DNA of 22,628 nt from Poteriospumella lacustris (Eukaryota > Sar > Chrysophyceae > Chromulinales > Dinobryaceae), in contig SMOI01000345.1 in the NCBI GenBank assembly GCA_008000375.1, positions 1 to 22,628 of the forward strand. The letters are read 5' to 3'. A model generated the notes under the pieces. The model saw only the letters and a list, made by a program, of their open reading frames with translations, was not told where the DNA came from and did not search any database. The position numbers were made by a program, and so were the translations under genes. The first letter of the stretch is position 1; each line of letters begins with the position of its first letter. This document shows, one piece after another, positions 19,434 through 22,628 of this stretch.

Positions 19434-19438
19434 TGTAA
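19434..19438 (+). promoter_or_regulatory. Candidate 3'-end processing motif TGTAA (SelO gene)
   Basis: TGTAA in CTGTAACG lies 22 nt after the SelO TGA. The CTGTAAC context is identical to that after the PCMTD-like gene. Confidence 0.45.
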
Positions 19439-19593
19439 CGTTCGTTCTTAGTTAAGTGATGTTCTACGCGGTGTCGCTCTAAATCTAACGGCCGGCGGCG
19501 GCGCGGGGGGTGGCGGGGACAAAACTGCGGCGCGGCCGCGCCATGCGGCGGGGCGCGGCAGGACGGCGGCCGCGGCGGCGGGGCTCGAAATAT

Positions 19594-19598
19594 GTACA
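19594..19598 (-). promoter_or_regulatory. Candidate 3'-end processing motif TGTAC (Rab gene)
   Basis: On the minus strand TGTAC (in CTGTACATATTT) lies 21 nt after the Rab stop, just past the 18-bp palindrome. Confidence 0.4.
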
Positions 19599-19601
19599 GA
19601 C

Positions 19602-19619
19602 GGCGAGCGCGCGCTCGCC
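19602..19619. repeat. Perfect 18-bp palindrome adjoining the Rab stop codon
   Basis: GGCGAGCGC is followed directly by its reverse complement GCGCTCGCC, with no spacer. It abuts the Rab TGA (19620-19622, minus strand). In RNA it would need a small loop, leaving a stem of about 7 GC-rich pairs at the start of the 3' UTR. Confidence 0.85.
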
Positions 19620-20326
19620 TCACGAGCAGCACGACGTGTTCCGCTCGGGCACGTGCACCTTGTAGACGGAGCCGCCCGACGCCGTCGACACCGACCGCCC
19701 CGCCGACTCGGGAATCGCGTCGGCCAGCGCCGCGAAGAGCTCGGTGACGTTCTCGTCCTTCTTCGCCGACGTCTCGAAGAAGAGCGCGCTGTATTCCTGC
19801 GCGAGGTCGCGGCCCTCCTGCTCGGAGACCTGGCGCTTGTCCGTCAGGTCGCTCTTGTTGCCCGCGATGACCAGCACCAGGCCGCCGTACTCGGAGCACT
19901 GGTGGCGCAGCTCGTGCACCCAGTAGTTCTGCACGGCCTCGAAGGAGGCTCTGTTCGTGATGTCGTAGACGAGGATCGCGCAGTCGACTCCGCGGTAGTA
20001 CAGCGAGGCGAGCGAGCGGTACTTCTCCTGGCCGGCGGTGTCCCAGATGTTGAACTTGACCCAGCCCTTCGCGAAGATCGACTTCGACAGGAACGACGCG
20101 CCGATGGTCGCCACGTTGTTCTCCTTGAAGTGGTTGTGCACGAACCGAAGCGTGATGGACGACTTCCCGACCGCTGTCTCGCCGACGGTGACCACTGCGA
20201 CGGGGCAACGGCGATGAGCGCGGCGAGTGGCGAGCGAACGAGTCGATGGCGCGTACCTTTGACCTCGCGGGCGACATCAGTCGTCCCAGTGTGAATCGAG
20301 TCCTGTGAATTTCCTCTGCGCTTCAT
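19620..20326 (-). CDS. Rab-family small GTPase, Rab5/Rab22-like
   Basis: Exon 1 is 20257-20326 and exon 2 is 19620-20194, joined across a 62-nt GTACGC-GCAG intron (phase 1), giving 214 residues. Joining restores the Rab beta-1 strand and P-loop KVVTVGETAVGKSS; exon 2 alone would lack a start. All G motifs are present: TIGASF switch I, WDTAGQEKYRS switch II, NKSD and ETSAK. TIGASF, the LYYRG segment and AIPES near the end resemble the Rab5/21/22 group, which controls early endosome traffic and fusion. The tail SCCS supplies two cysteines for geranylgeranylation (XCCX type), so the mature protein is membrane-anchored. A 23-residue Ser/Thr- and Arg-containing N-terminal extension precedes the GTPase fold. 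The gene is convergent with SelO. Confidence 0.94.
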
Positions 20327-20568
20327 GTCGAAGATTGGTTCTGCGGAATTTGGGAGGCACGCGGCAGAAGGCGCAGAATCGAGTGAGGAGGGCGAGGGGG
20401 GCTGCTGTGCGGGGCTGCTGTCGCTGAATGCTTCCGATGACGTCCACAGGTGGGCGAGGGGCCGTCGAATAGCGAGAGGGGCATTACAGTGTGATGCAAT
20501 CGCCGCAGTTGCGCTCTCGTCGCGGTGATCGAACGCGACTGCGACGCGGCGGCGACGCGGCGGATCCT

Positions 20569-20616
20569 GTCGCCTGTCGCTTGACGCTTGTCGTTTGTCG
20601 TTTGTCGCCAGTCGCT
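20569..20616. repeat. Degenerate 7-bp tandem repeat (TTGTCGT type)
   Basis: The stretch consists of near-copies of CTTGTCG and TTTGTCG in tandem (TGTCGCC, TGTCGCT, TGACGCT, TGTCGTT twice, TGTCGCC). It lies about 240-290 bp upstream of the Rab start codon and has no coding support. Confidence 0.75.
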
Positions 20617-20854
20617 GCTCACCGAAATGGCGGTGGGCTCCCTGCGGCCAAAGCGCGCACGGACACACTGCGAAGAGGTCGTCTGTCGTTTCACTTTTGC
20701 GCATCGCAGAGGCGAGAGGCGAGGGGGGTGAGAGGTGAGAGGCGGCGGATTAGAACGATGCCAGCGGGTGGCGAAACGGATTGCAGCGCGCGCCGCAGCG
20801 CAGGCGGCGAGGGCCGCAGCAGCGGCGGCGGCGGAACTGGATTGCACAACACAA

Positions 20855-20882
20855 GACGAGGGACGAGGGACGAGGGGGGGGG
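20855..20882. repeat. GACGAGG tandem repeat ending in a G run
   Basis: About three tandem GACGAGG/GACGAGGG units run into a continuous run of eight or more G. The G-rich strand could form a quadruplex. It lies in the 3' flank of the gene ending at 20942, just past the TGTAC motif. Confidence 0.7.
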
Positions 20883-20885
20883 CAT

Positions 20886-20890
20886 GTACA
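20886..20890 (-). promoter_or_regulatory. Candidate 3'-end processing motif TGTAC (edge gene)
   Basis: On the minus strand TGTAC (in TTGTACATGCC) lies 51 nt after the stop of the gene ending at 20942, downstream of a T-rich stretch. Confidence 0.4.
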
Positions 20891-20941
20891 ACGGCGAAAC
20901 TGCAACGATCAAAAAGGAGAAACAAAAGGCGCGGCGGCGCG

Positions 20942-22628
20942 TCACGACTGCGGGGCGTCGCCCACGGCCGCGCCGCGCTTCCGCAGGAACATGAAGAGGG
21001 CCGTCTGTTCGAAGCCGAAGCCCCGCGACAGCCAGTGGTCGAGCTCGGCCAGGTCGGCGCCGCCGAGGCTGTCGAACATGTTGGCGCCGAACCGCTCGTC
21101 CTGCGTCGACAGCAGCACCGACACGCGCAGCTGCTCGCTCTCCGACAGGCGCGACAGCGCGTCGACGCGCATCTGCTGCACGAGCTGCGCGGGCGGCGCG
21201 GAGCTGCGGCGCGGCGCCATTGGCGGCGGCGACGGCACCGACTGCGCACCGTAGCCGTAGCCGTTTCCGTAGCCGTAGCCGTTACCGTAGCCGTTACCGT
21301 AGCCGTTACCGTATCCGGCGCCCTGGCCACCGTAACCGTAGCCAGAGCCGTAGGCCGCTGGCGCAGGCGACGCTTGACGCGGCGGCAGCGGCGGTGGCGA
21401 TGGCGACGACGGGTGGCGGTACGCGGCGCCGTAGGCGTCGTAGGCGGCGTCTGCGGCGAACGGCGACGGCGACCGGTGGGAGGCGACGCTGCTCGCGCTG
21501 CTGCGCGGAGGGAGCGGCGGAATCGACGAGGCAGAGGCGCCCGAGCTGGTGCGGCGGTGGTGGCCGGCGGGCGGCAGGCCCGACGCGGAGCCGCCCGAGT
21601 GCTGGCGCGGACTGAGCCCCGGCCGCTCGGGCGACGCGAGGCTGCCGAGCGACGCTGAGCCCAGCGACGTTGGTCGCTGGTGCCCCGCGTACGACGACGG
21701 CGACGGCGGCTCGACGAAGGCGCCGTCCGACTGCGTCGACTGGAAACTCGTCGAGCGGCTGAGCGGGCGGCTCGGCGGCAGCTGCACGCTGAGCGGCGCC
21801 TCGTGCGGCGGCTGTGGCTGTGGCTGTGGGGGCTGCGAGTAGCCCGACGAGTACGAGGCGGACGAGGCGAAGCCGTCGCCCGGTTGGCTGTCGGACGCGG
21901 TGCTCGCGCGGCGCAGCGCAGCGCCCGTCGACGCAGACGCCGTCGTCGTCGCCGTGTCGGCGGTGCCGTCGTCCGCCGAGCCGCCGCCGCCCGGCGACGA
22001 CAGCTGGCGCGCGGGCGACGGCGGCTCCGCGAGGATCAGCTCGATGGGCGGGATGCCCGACGGCTTGCGCCGCAGCGGGTTGTCGATCATGGACACGCTG
22101 GCCGACAGCGACTGGCGGCGCACGTGCTGCTTCTGTCGCTCGTCGCCGACCTGCGCCAGCGCCGGCTCGCTGACCAGCGCGCCCTCGTCGGCGGCCGCGT
22201 CGCGGATGACCTCGGTCACGACGACGTCGGCGCGCTCGGTGAAGATGCGCTCGACGGCGTCGTCGAAGGCGAAGCCGAAGGACTCGAGCGTCGCGATCTC
22301 CGACCGGTCCGCGTCGCGCAGCTCCTCGAACATGTGCGTGCCGTACTTCGACGCCTGCTTCGTCAGCCGCAGCGACAGCTTCACCTGCTGCTCCTCGGGC
22401 AGCTGCCGCGGGTCGAAGTCCTTCAGCACCGCCGCCGCGGACCCGGTCGCCTCCGCCACCACCGCGGCCGGGTCGACGAAGGCCGTGCGCGGCGACGGGG
22501 CCTGCGACGCTGGCTGACCGGCCAGTCGGTCGCCGCCGACCATGCACGACAGCGACGGCTTCTTCTTCAGACGCAGCATCGGGTTCTCCTCGAACGGAAC
22601 AGTCGCGTGCTTTCCGCCTGTGACCTCG
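20942..22628 (-). CDS. 5'-incomplete, mostly disordered protein with a duplicated unknown domain
   Basis: The frame is open from the right edge to the TGA at 20942, so at least 561 residues are visible and the N-terminus lies outside. The methionine at 22579 is internal: the frame continues upstream as GGKHATVPFEENP. Two ungapped copies of one ~55-residue domain flank the protein, copy A at about 22226-22402 and copy B at about 20972-21148. They share the patterns EQ...S..L, G..MF..L..AD..E, GF.F and a final F, about 18 of 55 identical. Between them is a low-complexity region rich in Ser, Pro, Gly and Tyr, with two PPLPPR SH3-ligand-like motifs and a GYGNGY run. I do not recognise the domain; its GF.F..A ending is faintly UBA-like. 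A scaffold or adaptor role is a guess. Confidence 0.75.
   Translation of the reverse strand, partial: EVTGGKHATVPFEENPMLRLKKKPSLSCMVGGDRLAGQPASQAPSPRTAFVDPAAVVAEATGSAAAVLKDFDPRQLPEEQQVKLSLRLTKQASKYGTHMFEELRDADRSEIATLESFGFAFDDAVERIFTERADVVVTEVIRDAAADEGALVSEPALAQVGDERQKQHVRRQSLSASVSMIDNPLRRKPSGIPPIELILAEPPSPARQLSSPGGGGSADDGTADTATTTASASTGAALRRASTASDSQPGDGFASSASYSSGYSQPPQPQPQPPHEAPLSVQLPPSRPLSRSTSFQSTQSDGAFVEPPSPSSYAGHQRPTSLGSASLGSLASPERPGLSPRQHSGGSASGLPPAGHHRRTSSGASASSIPPLPPRSSASSVASHRSPSPFAADAAYDAYGAAYRHPSSPSPPPLPPRQASPAPAAYGSGYGYGGQGAGYGNGYGNGYGNGYGYGNGYGYGAQSVPSPPPMAPRRSSAPPAQLVQQMRVDALSRLSESEQLRVSVLLSTQDERFGANMFDSLGGADLAELDHWLSRGFGFEQTALFMFLRKRGAAVGDAPQS
21251..21316 (-). repeat. In-frame hexamer repeat coding for GY/GN dipeptides
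   Basis: On the plus strand the units are GTAGCC and GTTACC in alternation, about eleven copies. On the coding minus strand these become GGCTAC (GY) and GGTAAC (GN), giving a GYGNGYGNGY low-complexity run. The variation between units is almost all in the Tyr/Asn choice. Such Tyr/Gly/Asn-rich runs are typical of prion-like, condensate-forming segments. Confidence 0.85.

Larger units (their letters stand above)
19412..19619. other. Convergent 3' region between the SelO and Rab genes
   Basis: These 208 bp hold the SelO TGTAA (19434-19438), a GC-rich stretch with G runs, the minus-strand TGTAC for Rab (19594-19598), and a perfect 18-bp palindrome touching the Rab stop codon. No coding content is seen. 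Confidence 0.6.
20327..20941. promoter_or_regulatory. Region between the Rab start and the 3' end of the edge gene
   Basis: These 615 bp contain the Rab promoter (minus strand) and the 3' flank of the gene ending at 20942. Just upstream of the Rab ATG the plus strand reads GATTGGTTC, an inverted CCAAT-like element at 20332-20340. A TTGTCGT-type tandem array is at 20569-20616, G-rich purine tracts at about 20702-20750 and 20855-20882, and a minus-strand TGTAC at 20886-20890. I found no gene. Confidence 0.5.

Noticed and set aside
18805-20277. A 490-codon minus-strand frame spanning the SelO 3' end and the Rab gene
   Set aside because: It overlaps two strongly recognised genes in the wrong frame or strand and has only low-complexity Arg/Ala/Ser sequence.
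22577-22579. ATG at 22579 as the start of the edge gene
   Set aside because: The frame stays open upstream to the window edge and reads as plausible protein, so this methionine is probably internal.

Overview
The window starts at a chromosome end and carries eight genes of a GC-rich eukaryote. Bases 1-77 are uninterrupted CCCTAA repeats, that is, TTAGGG read toward the left end. The genes have short GT-AG introns (52-124 nt). The products are eukaryotic: a PHD-finger/PLU-1-like chromatin protein, a Rab GTPase, a triple-KH protein, a calcium-dependent-type protein kinase and a kelch/EGF surface protein. High GC, compact spacing, few introns and the CDPK-type kinase point to a unicellular protist. 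I cannot name the lineage from sequence alone.

Layout. (1) 155-7474 (-): very large 8-exon PLU-1-like/PHD protein, its stop codon only about 40-80 bp from telomeric sequence. (2) 7900-9590 (+): 3-exon secreted or surface kelch protein with one EGF-like module and a hydrophobic C-terminus. (3) 9997-12031 (+): 2-exon PCMTD-like methyltransferase-fold protein with an F-box/SOCS-like segment and a long acidic tail. (4) 12355-14487 (-): 3-exon CDPK-like kinase with EF-hands. (5) 15250-16398 (+): 3-exon triple-KH RNA-binding protein, less GC-rich than its neighbours. (6) 17054-19411 (+): single-exon selenoprotein-O family AMPylase (cysteine form) with a probable mitochondrial presequence. (7) 19620-20326 (-): 2-exon Rab5/22-like GTPase. 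(8) 20942 to the right edge (-): 5'-incomplete, mostly disordered protein with two copies of a ~55-residue domain I do not recognise.

Organisation. Genes 1/2 and 4/5 are divergent pairs sharing 425 and 762 bp of upstream DNA. Genes 3/4 and 6/7 are convergent with 323 and 208 bp between stops. The genes do not form one pathway; this looks like ordinary housekeeping and regulatory content that happens to run up to a telomere. I reconstructed the exon joins by hand from GT-AG sites and reading phase, and all joins keep frame. Least certain are gene 1 exons 1-2, kinase exon 1 and KH exon 3.

Most worth a second look: the missing subtelomere; a TGTAA/TGTAC motif 20-115 nt after seven of eight stop codons, absent from the telomere-abutting gene; the duplicated domain in gene 8; the KDM5-like protein without its demethylase half; and a 208-bp inverted-repeat element between genes 5 and 6.
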